This document shows, in pieces, positions 23,085 through 31,330 of a stretch of 35,901 bases of DNA. How positions within the stretch are numbered: the stretch's first letter is position 1; the number at the start of each line of letters is the position of its first letter. The position numbers were made by a program, and so were the translations under genes. Where the stretch lies: NCBI GenBank assembly GCA_902492185.1, contig CABUKY010000005.1, positions 1 through 35,901 of the forward strand, written 5' to 3'. The notes below the pieces were generated by a model. The model was not told the origin of the DNA and searched no databases. It saw nothing but the letters and a program-made list of their open reading frames with translations. Source of the stretch: an uncultured Collinsella sp. GTDB taxonomy: Bacteria; Actinomycetota; Coriobacteriia; Coriobacteriales; Coriobacteriaceae.

Positions 23085-24710
23085 CTACTCCTTATCAAAC
23101 GAAACATCGGCGACGGGAAGCTCAATCGTAAAGACCGAACCGTGCGGATCCGCCGCGGTAACCTCTATGCTACCGCCATGTGCCAGCGCAATGGAGCGGC
23201 AGAGCGAAAGCCCCAGGCCCACACTGCGGTGGCTGTCGGCCAGGCCATGGTTGGCGGTATAGAACGACTCAAAGATGCGTTCGCGATCCTCGGGTGCGAT
23301 GCCCGGACCATCATCGGCCACCGAGCACGCCACGCGTCCATCGTCGACGCTAATCGAAATCATGATATGCGAGCCTGCGGGCGTATAGGTGATGGCGTTG
23401 TTCACCAGATTGACCACCAGCTGCACCATCAGGCGCGCATCGACGTTGACGAGCGCCGGCTCATCGCACGCCACCACCTTAAGGTCGTGCTCGCGCACGG
23501 CAGGGTTCACGTGGCGCAGCGCCTCCTCGACGATATCGTCCATGAGCTCGAGCGTGGTCGACAGACGCATGCCGCCGCCCTCGAGCTTGGTGATGGCGAG
23601 CAGGTTCTCGACGGTGGCGTTGAGCCATTGCGCATCCGAGCGAATGGAAAGGAGCAGGCCGCGGCGCGTCTGGGCATCGAGCACCGCGGTGCCGGTCGAG
23701 CCCTGATCGAGCAGGACATCGGCATTGCCCGAAATACTGGTGAGCGGCGTGCGCAGGTCGTGCGAGATGGAGCGCAGCAGGTTGGCGCGCAGCTGCTCAT
23801 TTTTGGCAAGCACCGCCGCCTCCTCGCGGGCCTCCATGGCGCGGGCGCGATCGAGCGCCAGCTCGCCTTCGCTCACGATAGCATCGGCAAGTGTCCGCTC
23901 CTCGTGCGTCAGCACGTCGGGCTCGGCAACGATAGCCAGCACGCCCACCACCGAGGCGGGGTCGCCCGAGCGCGCGAAGCCGTCGCCTGTGCGAACCGTC
24001 AGGTAGATGCCATAAAACGCCGAGCCGCCAAACGTGGCGTCGAGCGGCGTTCCCACATAGGCGGACGCCGAGAGCCGCGGTGGCATCTGCGGCGCCAGCT
24101 CGTGCACCGGCGCGGCATCGCCCACGGCCGTGTAAGTCGCGCGCGGCAGCAGGTCATCGCCCTCGGCGTCGGCGCTGTACCACACGACCGGACAGCCCGA
24201 AAGACGCGCCAGCTGCGTGGCCATGGCGTGAACGATCTGCTGCTGATCGGCGCAGCGCTGCAACATGCGATTGGTCTCGAGCACCATATGCGTGCGGCGG
24301 TCGCTGGCGGCAGCCTGTGCCAAAGCGCGACGCAGGGCCAAGGCAATCGAGCTCGACACAAGCGAGACCACGAACATGATGAAGAACATGCCGGGATAGC
24401 CGCGGTCGATAAGCGACAGCGAGTAGCGCGGGTCGACAAACAAGAAGTTGTAAAGCGCCACGGCGGCAGCCGAGCTCAGCAAGCAATACAGGCGACTCCA
24501 GGTAAAGAATGCGCACAGCTGAACGGCGAACACATAGACGATCATGATGCTCGGCGCGAGACCCGGATGGTCGAGCAGCGCGCCCACAATCGTCGCCGCG
24601 ACCAGCAGCCCCACCGATACGCAGGCGTCATACAGAGGAGTGCGGCGCGTCAGCGTTGTGCGCCGCCACCAAAAGCTATCGGCAATATCGCCGTCCGTAC
24701 GGACGTCCAT
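23085..24710 (-). CDS. KdpD-like sensor histidine kinase lacking the N-terminal KdpD/Usp domains
   Basis: 541 residues against about 890 in full KdpD. It begins almost directly at the four clustered transmembrane helices (DUF4118; residues about 25-125), followed by a GAF-like domain, a HisKA box ISHDLRTPLTS with His317, and an ATPase domain with N box VNLVNNAITYTP, G1 DDGPGIAPED and G2 GLGLSL. All catalytic motifs are intact. The missing N-terminal part normally binds ATP and, in some bacteria, cyclic di-AMP, so the signal input must differ. It is followed by kdpE after 4 bases. Confidence 0.9.
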   Translation of the reverse strand: MDVRTDGDIADSFWWRRTTLTRRTPLYDACVSVGLLVAATIVGALLDHPGLAPSIMIVYVFAVQLCAFFTWSRLYCLLSSAAAVALYNFLFVDPRYSLSLIDRGYPGMFFIMFVVSLVSSSIALALRRALAQAAASDRRTHMVLETNRMLQRCADQQQIVHAMATQLARLSGCPVVWYSADAEGDDLLPRATYTAVGDAAPVHELAPQMPPRLSASAYVGTPLDATFGGSAFYGIYLTVRTGDGFARSGDPASVVGVLAIVAEPDVLTHEERTLADAIVSEGELALDRARAMEAREEAAVLAKNEQLRANLLRSISHDLRTPLTSISGNADVLLDQGSTGTAVLDAQTRRGLLLSIRSDAQWLNATVENLLAITKLEGGGMRLSTTLELMDDIVEEALRHVNPAVREHDLKVVACDEPALVNVDARLMVQLVVNLVNNAITYTPAGSHIMISISVDDGRVACSVADDGPGIAPEDRERIFESFYTANHGLADSHRSVGLGLSLCRSIALAHGGSIEVTAADPHGSVFTIELPVADVSFDKE

Positions 24711-24739
24711 CAGTGCCCCGCCCCTCTCTCAAAAACAAA

Positions 24740-24791
24740 AACCACCACAAAGGGGACAGGCACCTTTGTGGTGGTTTCCCTTGTGGTGGTT
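24740..24791. repeat. CAAAGGG-core hairpin (copy 4) with an extra arm
   Basis: AACCACCACAAAGG (24740-24753) pairs with CCTTTGTGGTGGTT (24763-24776); a second right arm CTTGTGGTGGTT follows at 24780-24791. The internal AAAGGGGACAGG core matches the other CAAAGGG palindromes, but the outer arms differ. It lies between the small membrane protein gene and the kinase gene, so it could attenuate kinase expression relative to kup. Confidence 0.8.
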
Positions 24792-24822
24792 CCAAGTGTA
24801 AAGCCTTTGCAGTCTGCGGTCG

Positions 24823-25017
24823 CTAGACAAACAGCACGTGCGCGAGCAGGGCACACACGCACACCGCTCCAAATACCAGTGCCACGATCGAGATCACGCG
24901 GTCGGCCATATCCATGTTGTCACGGTTCGTCAAAAACCGATCTTCGGCGGCGTCGGCGCGTGCCTCACGTACCAGCTCGGCAACCACCTCGCGGCCATCA
25001 AGCATCTTTGCATCCAT
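24823..25017 (-). CDS. Small single-pass membrane protein downstream of kup
   Basis: 64 residues from ATG 25017, which has a strong GGGGAGG 5 bases upstream; an in-frame ATG at 25047 would add ten residues with a weaker site. The first 40 residues are charged (MDAKMLDGREVVAELVREARADAAEDR), then one C-terminal helix VISIVALVFGAVCVCALLAHVLFV. I do not recognise a family. Position between kup and kdpD-kdpE, all in one direction, suggests a role with Kup, perhaps as a small accessory or inhibitory subunit. That is inference. Confidence 0.7.
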   Translation of the reverse strand: MDAKMLDGREVVAELVREARADAAEDRFLTNRDNMDMADRVISIVALVFGAVCVCALLAHVLFV

Positions 25018-25077
25018 GTTTGCCTCCCCGGTCTCAATCTTGCCCATCGAAAACCAACTCCATGCAACTGTCGGCGC

Positions 25078-27105
25078 CTACGGCCGCTCGTTGGGGGCCA
25101 GGCGCTGCATCTTGTTCACGGCCTTGAACTTGGTGAACAGCGGCACGTACTCAAAGCTCACGTTGGAGTTCTCCAGGCCGTACCAGCGCGCAGGCGTGCC
25201 GGCGGCGCGGCGGATGATGTACTTGAGCGTGATGGCCGTACGCTCGCTCGGCTCCACATCGCTTTCAGGCGCCAGAAGCTTACGAATCAGGACGAACTTG
25301 AACGTACCGATGTTACCCGGATCCTTGTAGACCGAGTAGTCATGCGTCTGCGCCGGTAGCTCGCCGGTGGCAGCCAGGTCCTGAACGACCTGACGCAGGT
25401 AGGCATTGACGCGCTGGTTGATCTTGTAGCCCAGGTACAGATGCACGCGGAACACGTAGTCGGTGCCGAACGTCTCGACCGAATAGGCAAAGGTATGCGG
25501 CTCGTCCATGGTCTCGACGTTCACAAACCACCAGGCGCGAGCACGCTTGGGATGCTTGTCCAAGATCGAGTAGACGATATCGCGGTCGATGTAGTCGGTA
25601 TGGGTGTCCTTGGTCAGGTACACGACGTTGTCGCTCATGCGCTCATAGCGATCGTCGTCGCGCAGGCGCTTGAGCTGCGGCAGGTAGCTGCGCAGCGGCA
25701 GCAGCGTAAACTGGCGCTGCTCGACCGCCGTGCCGTTGTACCAGCACACCATAATGCCCATGATGAGTGCAGCCATGAGGATGGTGAAGTAGCCGCCGTG
25801 GAAGAACTTGGTGAGCGAGCTCACGAAGAAGAAGCCTTCGAGCAAAAGGAAGAAGGCCGCGAAGATCCACGGAGCAACCTTGAGCTTGCGCTCCTCGTGC
25901 AGGTAGAAGAAGAGCAGCAGCGTGGTGCACATCATAGTCAGCGTAATGGCAAGGCCGTAGGCGGCTTCCATATGCGCCGAGTTCTGGAACAGCAGCACCA
26001 CGATGACGCAGCCGACAAGCATGACGTTGTTGACCATGGGGATGTAGAGCTGGCCCTTGGTCTCGGCAGGGTAGAAGACCTGCATGTGCGGCATAAGGTC
26101 CAGGCGGCTGGCCTCGGACACCAGCGAAAACGCGCCGGTGATGAGCGCCTGCGAGGCAATGATGGCCGCAACGGTGGAAAGGCCTACGGCAAAGGGACGC
26201 AGGCCCGGGGCGAGCATCTGGTAGAACGGGTTGAGGTCGGCAATGCCCATGAGCTCGGGGTTGGCAGCGTTGTTCATAAGCCAAGCGCCCTGGCCCATAT
26301 AGGAAAGCAGCAGGCAGCACTTAACGAACGGCCAGGTAGCGTAGATGTTGCCGCGGCCGACGTGGCCCATGTCGGAGTAGAGCGCCTCGGCACCGGTGGT
26401 GGCGAGGAAGCAGCTGCCCAGAATCATGATGCCCGCGTGGTTGTTGGGGCTCAGCAAAAAGGCGATGCCGCGCACCGGGTTGAGGCACAGCAGCACGGCG
26501 GGGTGCTGGAAGACAAAGAACAGACCCGTGCCGCCCAGGAACAGGAACCACAGCGTCATGATGGGGCCAAAGGCGTGACCGATCTTGGCCGTACCGATGC
26601 GCTGTACCAAGAAGAGCACGATGATGATGGCGAGCGTAATGGCGACGACGCGGCCCTGGTCATCGCCCAGCACGGCATGGGCCGCCGGGATGGTGCGCAG
26701 GCCCTCGATGGCCGTGGTAACGGTAACGGCCGGCGTCAGGATGCCGTCGGCGAGCAATGCCGCGCCGCCCAGCATGGCGGGGATGATAAGCCACTTGCCG
26801 CAGCGCTTGACCAGGCTGTACAGGGCAAAGATGCCGCCCTCACCATGGTTATCGGCGCGCAGCGAGATGAGCACATACTTGATGGTGGTCAGCAACGTGA
26901 CCGTCCACACGACAAGGGAGAGCGCGCCAAGCACGAACTCCTCCGTGACGCTTCCGATGCCGCCGTTGCCGGCGACGAGCGCCTTGGTTACATACATAGG
27001 GCTGGTGCCGATATCGCCGTACACCACGCCCAGCGTGACGAGCATCGCCGAGATGCTCACAGGAATCGCAGCGTGCGAAGCTGCCTCCTTGGCCTTTTGT
27101 TCCAT
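25078..27105 (-). CDS. kup: KUP-family potassium uptake protein
   Basis: 675 residues, family-typical. The N-terminal VVYGDIGTSPMYV, then NHGEGGIFALYSL and DGILTPAVTVTTAIEG, are diagnostic of KUP/HAK/KT transporters, proton-coupled K+ importers of the cytoplasmic membrane. About twelve helices are followed by a C-terminal cytoplasmic domain of about 190 residues. ATG 27105 follows GGAGGAAA by 7 bases. It is the first gene of a probable operon with a small membrane protein and a KdpD/KdpE-like pair, suggesting K+-responsive control. A TATAAT lies about 36 bases upstream. Confidence 0.95.
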   Translation of the reverse strand: MEQKAKEAASHAAIPVSISAMLVTLGVVYGDIGTSPMYVTKALVAGNGGIGSVTEEFVLGALSLVVWTVTLLTTIKYVLISLRADNHGEGGIFALYSLVKRCGKWLIIPAMLGGAALLADGILTPAVTVTTAIEGLRTIPAAHAVLGDDQGRVVAITLAIIIVLFLVQRIGTAKIGHAFGPIMTLWFLFLGGTGLFFVFQHPAVLLCLNPVRGIAFLLSPNNHAGIMILGSCFLATTGAEALYSDMGHVGRGNIYATWPFVKCCLLLSYMGQGAWLMNNAANPELMGIADLNPFYQMLAPGLRPFAVGLSTVAAIIASQALITGAFSLVSEASRLDLMPHMQVFYPAETKGQLYIPMVNNVMLVGCVIVVLLFQNSAHMEAAYGLAITLTMMCTTLLLFFYLHEERKLKVAPWIFAAFFLLLEGFFFVSSLTKFFHGGYFTILMAALIMGIMVCWYNGTAVEQRQFTLLPLRSYLPQLKRLRDDDRYERMSDNVVYLTKDTHTDYIDRDIVYSILDKHPKRARAWWFVNVETMDEPHTFAYSVETFGTDYVFRVHLYLGYKINQRVNAYLRQVVQDLAATGELPAQTHDYSVYKDPGNIGTFKFVLIRKLLAPESDVEPSERTAITLKYIIRRAAGTPARWYGLENSNVSFEYVPLFTKFKAVNKMQRLAPNERP

Positions 27106-27140
27106 AAGCCGGTTTCCTCCCAACTTTAATGTTCGAAGGG

Positions 27141-27146
27141 ATTATA
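27141..27146 (-). promoter_or_regulatory. Candidate -10 box of kup
   Basis: A perfect TATAAT on the minus strand, about 36 bases before the kup start. No convincing -35 is seen, which would suit an activated promoter, possibly by the KdpE-like regulator. Confidence 0.5.
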
Positions 27147-27229
27147 GGTAATCAGCCCATGTTTAAATGGCACCGTCTTCCCAGCTAGATAAACATTTAT
27201 ACGACCTTTAGGCCACCACGGCGATATGG

Positions 27230-27262
27230 AATGTGACAGAGGGACTTTCCCTTTGTCACATT
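27230..27262. repeat. CAAAGGG palindrome, copy 5
   Basis: AATGTGACAGAGGGA with TCCCTTTGTCACATT, one G-U pair. It lies directly after the nitroreductase stop and upstream of the kup promoter. Confidence 0.85.
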
Positions 27263-27264
27263 CG

Positions 27265-28137
27265 TCATTTTCCAAGCCAGTTTTTGAACCACCACTCCAT
27301 GGAGCGGCTCATCTCGGCCATAAAGGGACTGGTGTGTTTGCGGGTGTAGATATCCACCACGCGCTCGCCCACCTCGCTGGCATGCGGGCGAAACATCGCA
27401 TCCATCTCGGCCACCTGCGCGTCCATGGTCGCAGCATCGGCGCGGCAGTAGCGCTCCTCGTGCACCAGGTTCACCACGGGATGTGCAATGGCCGGGCGCT
27501 CCTTGCGGGGCGTGCCGATGATGAGCATCGACAGCGGCATGGTATAGGGCGGCAAATCGAGCAGCTCGGCAACTTCCTCGGCATTCTCGACGATATCACC
27601 GATGTAGCAGCTCCCCAGCCCCAGGGCCTCGGCGGCAACCACAGCGTTTTGCGCGGCGATCACGGCATCCTGGGCCGCGATGGCAAAGTCGCCCAAAGCC
27701 GGAGCGCGGCGGGGCGCCTTGCCCGTGCGCTCGACAAAATCGGGCTCAAAGCAGCCCACGTGCTCAAACAGATCGATCCACTTGGCATAATCGACCACAA
27801 ATATGAGTGCCCAGGGTGCCTTGGCGATCATGGGCTGGTGATCGCACAGGTCAGCCAGGCGATCGAGCGTAGCCTGCTCGCAAATGCTCACGATGGAATA
27901 CATCATCATGGCGCCTGCCGACGGCGCGCGACTCGCCGCATGCAGAATCGCCGCCCGCTGCTCGTCGGTCACCGCCACGGGGCGGTCGTTGTCATCGCGC
28001 GCAAAAGCGCGCGTGGACGAACGGCGCTCCAAGATGTCCAGCACCGTGTTGCCCGTAGTCTCGACCGGATAGCCGCACGTATCCACGACCGCAGCTCCGT
28101 CATCGCCCATGTCCGCCTTGCAAACCTGCTCGCTCAT
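27265..28137 (-). CDS. Nitroreductase-family oxidoreductase
   Basis: 290 residues. The N-terminal LDILERRSSTRAF and AASRAPSAGAMMMYSIV are the FMN-binding motifs of the nitroreductase fold, and GLGSCYIGDI plus a PLSMLIIGTP strand complete it. Enzymes of this family use FMN and NAD(P)H to reduce nitro compounds, quinones or flavins. The C-terminal extension of about 80 residues, with many Met and aromatic residues, is longer than in minimal members. It has its own start near a G-rich RBS and diverges from the LTA-synthase-like gene. The natural substrate is unknown. Confidence 0.88.
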   Translation of the reverse strand: MSEQVCKADMGDDGAAVVDTCGYPVETTGNTVLDILERRSSTRAFARDDNDRPVAVTDEQRAAILHAASRAPSAGAMMMYSIVSICEQATLDRLADLCDHQPMIAKAPWALIFVVDYAKWIDLFEHVGCFEPDFVERTGKAPRRAPALGDFAIAAQDAVIAAQNAVVAAEALGLGSCYIGDIVENAEEVAELLDLPPYTMPLSMLIIGTPRKERPAIAHPVVNLVHEERYCRADAATMDAQVAEMDAMFRPHASEVGERVVDIYTRKHTSPFMAEMSRSMEWWFKNWLGK

Positions 28138-28205
28138 CGCCCTACCCTCGCCATTTCTTTAAGAAGCCTTTACGTTTCCGTGTAATTCCCGTCCATTATC
28201 GCGCA

Positions 28206-28275
28206 GGTGGGCACTCCATTGCGCAACACCGCCATACTCGCGCGTTAATATGGCTGGATGTTGTGCGCAGCCACC
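28206..28275. repeat. Imperfect long hairpin in a divergent promoter region
   Basis: Nested pairing: GGTGG with CCACC, GCGCAACA with TGTTGTGCGC (bulge), and CCGCCATA with TATGGCTGG around a 12-base loop. It lies between the divergent nitroreductase and LTA-synthase-like genes. Confidence 0.55.
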
Positions 28276-28351
28276 AATTGCAGCGCATATCTTGGTAACA
28301 ATCGGGTAAACCCCCGCTTTCGTAGGTTTTGCATTTGTGAGGAGTTTCAGC

Positions 28352-30652
28352 ATGTTCGCTGCCGCCATCTCGCTCGTCGGTCTTGCGGCGACCGTCTGCC
28401 TTGTCTTGCGCGAGGCCAAGGCCATTCGCGCACAGTCGGGCACCGTTGCCAAGGGCGCTGTCGCCTGGAGCGTCGCCTTTGGCCTATTCCAGCTCTTTTT
28501 GACCGTCTGGGGCGCCATTGGCCTCGTGGCACAAAACGAGCCGCTCGCCTTTGTGATGCTCATCCTGACCAACGCCGTCCTCACCGGCTGCGCCTGGGCC
28601 AGCATCGCCCGCGACCGCATCGCCCCGCGCGTCTTTGCGTTCGCCGCTACCGATGCCCCCGCCCCCACCGGCAAGCTCGCCCGCCTGCGCGGCGCCTTTG
28701 TGGGCCGCCCGCTCGTCGCCGCCGTCTTGTGCCTGCTGCTCGCCGGCGTCTTTGCGCTGCTTGGCATGGAGGTCTCGTCCAACCACGACTTTACCTGGGT
28801 CTACCCCCTGTGCATCCTGCTCGAGTGGGCCATCATCACCACGCTCATGGTCGGCCTGTTCTTCCTAATCCAGCGCCACGGCGCAGCTCCCGCGGTCCTG
28901 GCCTTTGCCCTCTTTGTCCTGGGCATTGCCGAGTTCTTCGTTGTCACGTTTAAATCCATGCCCATCCAGCCGGGCGACCTTTCGGCCATCTCCACCGCCG
29001 CCGCGGTCGCCGGCAACGGCTACACCTTCTCGATCTCGCTGTTCTGTGTGCTGTCCATGGGCTTTACCGCCATCGCCATGCTGCTATGCGAGTACGCCGG
29101 CCTGGTGGCGCCTCACCGTCAGAAGGGTGCCGCCAACGCCAAGCGCATGCTGCTCACCAACCTGCTCGTCGCCGTACTGTGCCTGGGTGGCGTGACCGCG
29201 CACGTCACCCTCATCGACTACTACAACACCCTCGGCATCACCGTCTACACCTGGCGCCCGCTCGAGAGCTACTGGCGCGAGGGCTACCTGCCTGCCTTTA
29301 TTAGTGCGGCGCAGTCCATCAAGCCGCCCAAACCCGCCGACTACTCCGTCGACGATGCCAAGGCCACGCTCAAAAAGTACGCCAAGGCCTACGACAAGTC
29401 CGACGCCGCCAAGAGTGACGAGCGCACCGCCGCAAAGGAGCAGTTCGACAGCGAAAAGCCTACGGTCATCGCCATCATGAACGAGACCTTCTCGGACCTG
29501 TCGATCTATCAGAACATGCGCGCCGGCTACGAGGGCCCGCAGTACTTTAAGAACCTGTCCAACTGCCTCAGCCGCGGCAAGCTCTACGTGAGCGCCTACG
29601 GCGGCGGCACCGCCAATACCGAGTTTGAGTTTATGACCGGCAACTCCATGGCCAACCTGGGCTCGGGCGTGTATCCGTACACCATCTACAACATGGAGAC
29701 GACCGGGAACCTGGCAGAGCAGTTCAAGTCGCTCGGATATTCCACCACGGCCATGCACCCCAACCACGCCACCAACTGGAACCGCGAAAACGTCTATAAG
29801 GACTTTGGCTTTGACCAGTTCCTGTCCATCAACGATTTCCAGGGCGCCGATACCCTGCGCGGGATGGTGACCGACCAGGCTACCTACGACAAGATTCTTG
29901 AGCTGCTCGACCAGAACGCCGATTCTCAGTTTATCTTCGACGTGACCATGCAGAACCACTCGGGCTACGACACGGGCCTGCTTCCGGTCGACAAGCAGAT
30001 GCATCTCAACATCGATACGACCGACCTGGACACCAAGACCGTCGAGGACGGCACGCTCTCCGATGTCGACGAGTATGTCTCGTGCATCGAGCAGTCCGAC
30101 CAGGCACTTCGCTACTTCCTAAACGCCTTGAGCAAGCTCGACCGCAAGGTAGTCGTGGTGTTCTGGGGCGATCACCAGCCGTTCTTCCCGTCCAAGTTCA
30201 ATGACAAGTGGTTTACCGGCGAGGACGACGCTACGCACCAGGAACGCCTGTGGCAGACCGACTACATCATATGGGCCAACTACGACGTTGCCGGCTGCGA
30301 CCAGACGAGTGAGGTCGACGACCTGTCCACCAACTACCTGTCCATGCAGCTTATGCAGCTGATCGGCGCACCGCTGACCGACTACCAGAAGGCGCACATG
30401 ACGCTGCGCGAGTCGCTGCCCGCCATCAACTCGGTGGGCTACGAGGACGCCAGCCTGCGCTGGGCGCTCTCCTCCAACGTCACCGGTGACGACGCCGAAG
30501 CCGCGGCTGCCACCAAGGCGCGCGAGGATTACGCCAAGATGCAGTACTACGAGATGTTCCGCGACGGCAAGAACGTGTACACCGAGCACTTCCAGACCGA
30601 GGCCAACGAGACCGACCCCAACCTGGCGCCGGGTACGACCAAGATCAAGTAG
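28352..30652 (+). CDS. LTA-synthase-family membrane sulfatase/phosphatase-fold enzyme
   Basis: 766 residues. About eight hydrophobic helices occupy residues 1-300, more than the five of classical LtaS. The extracellular alkaline-phosphatase-fold domain follows: MNETFSDLSIY (metal-binding Glu), the nucleophile loop GGTANTEFEFMTG with Thr420, MHPNHATNWNR, and WGDHQPF near the end. The family transfers glycerol-phosphate or phosphoglycerol groups from lipid donors to surface glycolipids or glycans; which one is made here is unknown. ATG 28352 with GAGGAG upstream is preferred to the TTG at 28337. It is monocistronic. Confidence 0.9.
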   Translation: MFAAAISLVGLAATVCLVLREAKAIRAQSGTVAKGAVAWSVAFGLFQLFLTVWGAIGLVAQNEPLAFVMLILTNAVLTGCAWASIARDRIAPRVFAFAATDAPAPTGKLARLRGAFVGRPLVAAVLCLLLAGVFALLGMEVSSNHDFTWVYPLCILLEWAIITTLMVGLFFLIQRHGAAPAVLAFALFVLGIAEFFVVTFKSMPIQPGDLSAISTAAAVAGNGYTFSISLFCVLSMGFTAIAMLLCEYAGLVAPHRQKGAANAKRMLLTNLLVAVLCLGGVTAHVTLIDYYNTLGITVYTWRPLESYWREGYLPAFISAAQSIKPPKPADYSVDDAKATLKKYAKAYDKSDAAKSDERTAAKEQFDSEKPTVIAIMNETFSDLSIYQNMRAGYEGPQYFKNLSNCLSRGKLYVSAYGGGTANTEFEFMTGNSMANLGSGVYPYTIYNMETTGNLAEQFKSLGYSTTAMHPNHATNWNRENVYKDFGFDQFLSINDFQGADTLRGMVTDQATYDKILELLDQNADSQFIFDVTMQNHSGYDTGLLPVDKQMHLNIDTTDLDTKTVEDGTLSDVDEYVSCIEQSDQALRYFLNALSKLDRKVVVVFWGDHQPFFPSKFNDKWFTGEDDATHQERLWQTDYIIWANYDVAGCDQTSEVDDLSTNYLSMQLMQLIGAPLTDYQKAHMTLRESLPAINSVGYEDASLRWALSSNVTGDDAEAAAATKAREDYAKMQYYEMFRDGKNVYTEHFQTEANETDPNLAPGTTKIK

Positions 30653-30671
30653 CGGCGCGTCTTAACTGGTT

Positions 30672-30802
30672 CGTCTGCCCGGCGGCGCGGAATGTAAGGT
30701 TCCCTGCTCGGACAGTCCTGCTCGCACGGAGAGCACATTAAGTGCTCTCCGGCTCGTGCGGAACTCGCGATGAACCTTATATGCCTCCGCCCGGACAGAC
30801 GC
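30672..30802 (-). repeat. Nested-hairpin element, copy A
   Basis: The ends pair over about 30 bases (CGTCTG...AAGGTTC at 30672-30702 against GAACCTTATATGCC...CAGACG at 30772-30802). Inside is a 9-10 bp hairpin with arms GGAGAGCAC and GTGCTCTCC around TTAAT (minus strand). Its flank GTTCATCGCGAGTTCCGCAC also occurs at 35829-35848 on the plus strand. A structured RNA or mobile palindrome. Confidence 0.75.
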
Positions 30803-30857
30803 CCTGTTGTTGGAGCGCGGCTTGTCATCGGGGTATCCGCTGAACATATATAAGTCG

Positions 30858-30882
30858 AAGGCCACGTCTTGTGGCCTTTTTT
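30858..30882 (+). terminator. Terminator before array 2
   Basis: AAGGCCAC with GTGGCCTT around GTCTT, then a run of six T. It most likely ends the LTA-synthase-like transcript; array 2 begins 7 bases later, as array 1 begins right after a terminator. Confidence 0.88.
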
Positions 30883-30888
30883 GCATCC

Positions 30889-31242
30889 GGAAACCGTGTC
30901 CCAGAATTCACGTCCGGAACGGGATGCGGTTTCCGCTTGGGACCCGATTGGGAAAGTGTGTCCCACTATTCAGCTGGATTCCGGGATGTATTTTCCGGTT
31001 GAGGCTCGTTGGGAAAGTGCGTCCCACTTTGGGGGCTGATTCTGGGACGTGGTTTCCGGTTGGCTCTCATTGGGAAAGTTCATCCCATTTCTCGGCCTAA
31101 TTATGGGACGCAGTTTCCCGTTGAGGACCCTTTGGGAAAGTGCGTCCCGGTCTGGGCGCTCAAACTGGGATGGATTTTCCGGATGAGGGCTTGACGGAAA
31201 ATGTGTCCCGTTCCGGGCGCTAATTGTGGGATGCAGTTTCCG
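30889..31242. repeat. Alternating-arm hairpin array 2 (six units)
   Basis: Starts with a Q arm (30889-30902) and ends with a P arm (31228-31242). P arms begin at 30921, 30983, 31044, 31105, 31167 and 31228, so the period is 61-62. Every arm keeps GGGA(T/C)G or GGAAA and TTTCC or TCCC at its ends, while the central four to five bases vary. Most neighbouring arms pair with no or one mismatch if G-U is allowed, either across the 13-base or the 18-base spacer. The 18-base spacers share a loose ACTTT...GGGC...A pattern. Confidence 0.88.
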
Positions 31243-31265
31243 CTTGCGGAGTCTCCACTCAACAG

Positions 31266-31304
31266 AAAACCCGGGTGGCCTGTTTTTTGGCTACCCGGGT
31301 TTTT
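31266..31304. terminator. Bidirectional terminator
   Basis: AAAACCCGGGT with ACCCGGGTTTT, T-rich on the plus side and with a shorter T tract on the minus side. It lies just after array 2 and after the stop of the minus-strand surface-protein gene at 31331. Confidence 0.85.
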
Positions 31305-31330
31305 GGGTTGTCGATATGTTCGACTGGCTA

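Noticed and set aside
27106..27229. Cyclic di-AMP (ydaO-type) riboswitch upstream of kup
   Set aside because: The leader from the TATAAT to the start codon is only about 30 bases, too short for that aptamer, and its conserved motifs are absent.
30889..31242. CRISPR array, because of the regular 61-62 base period
   Set aside because: Arms are not identical, alternate in orientation, and spacers share a pattern instead of being unique; no cas genes are near.
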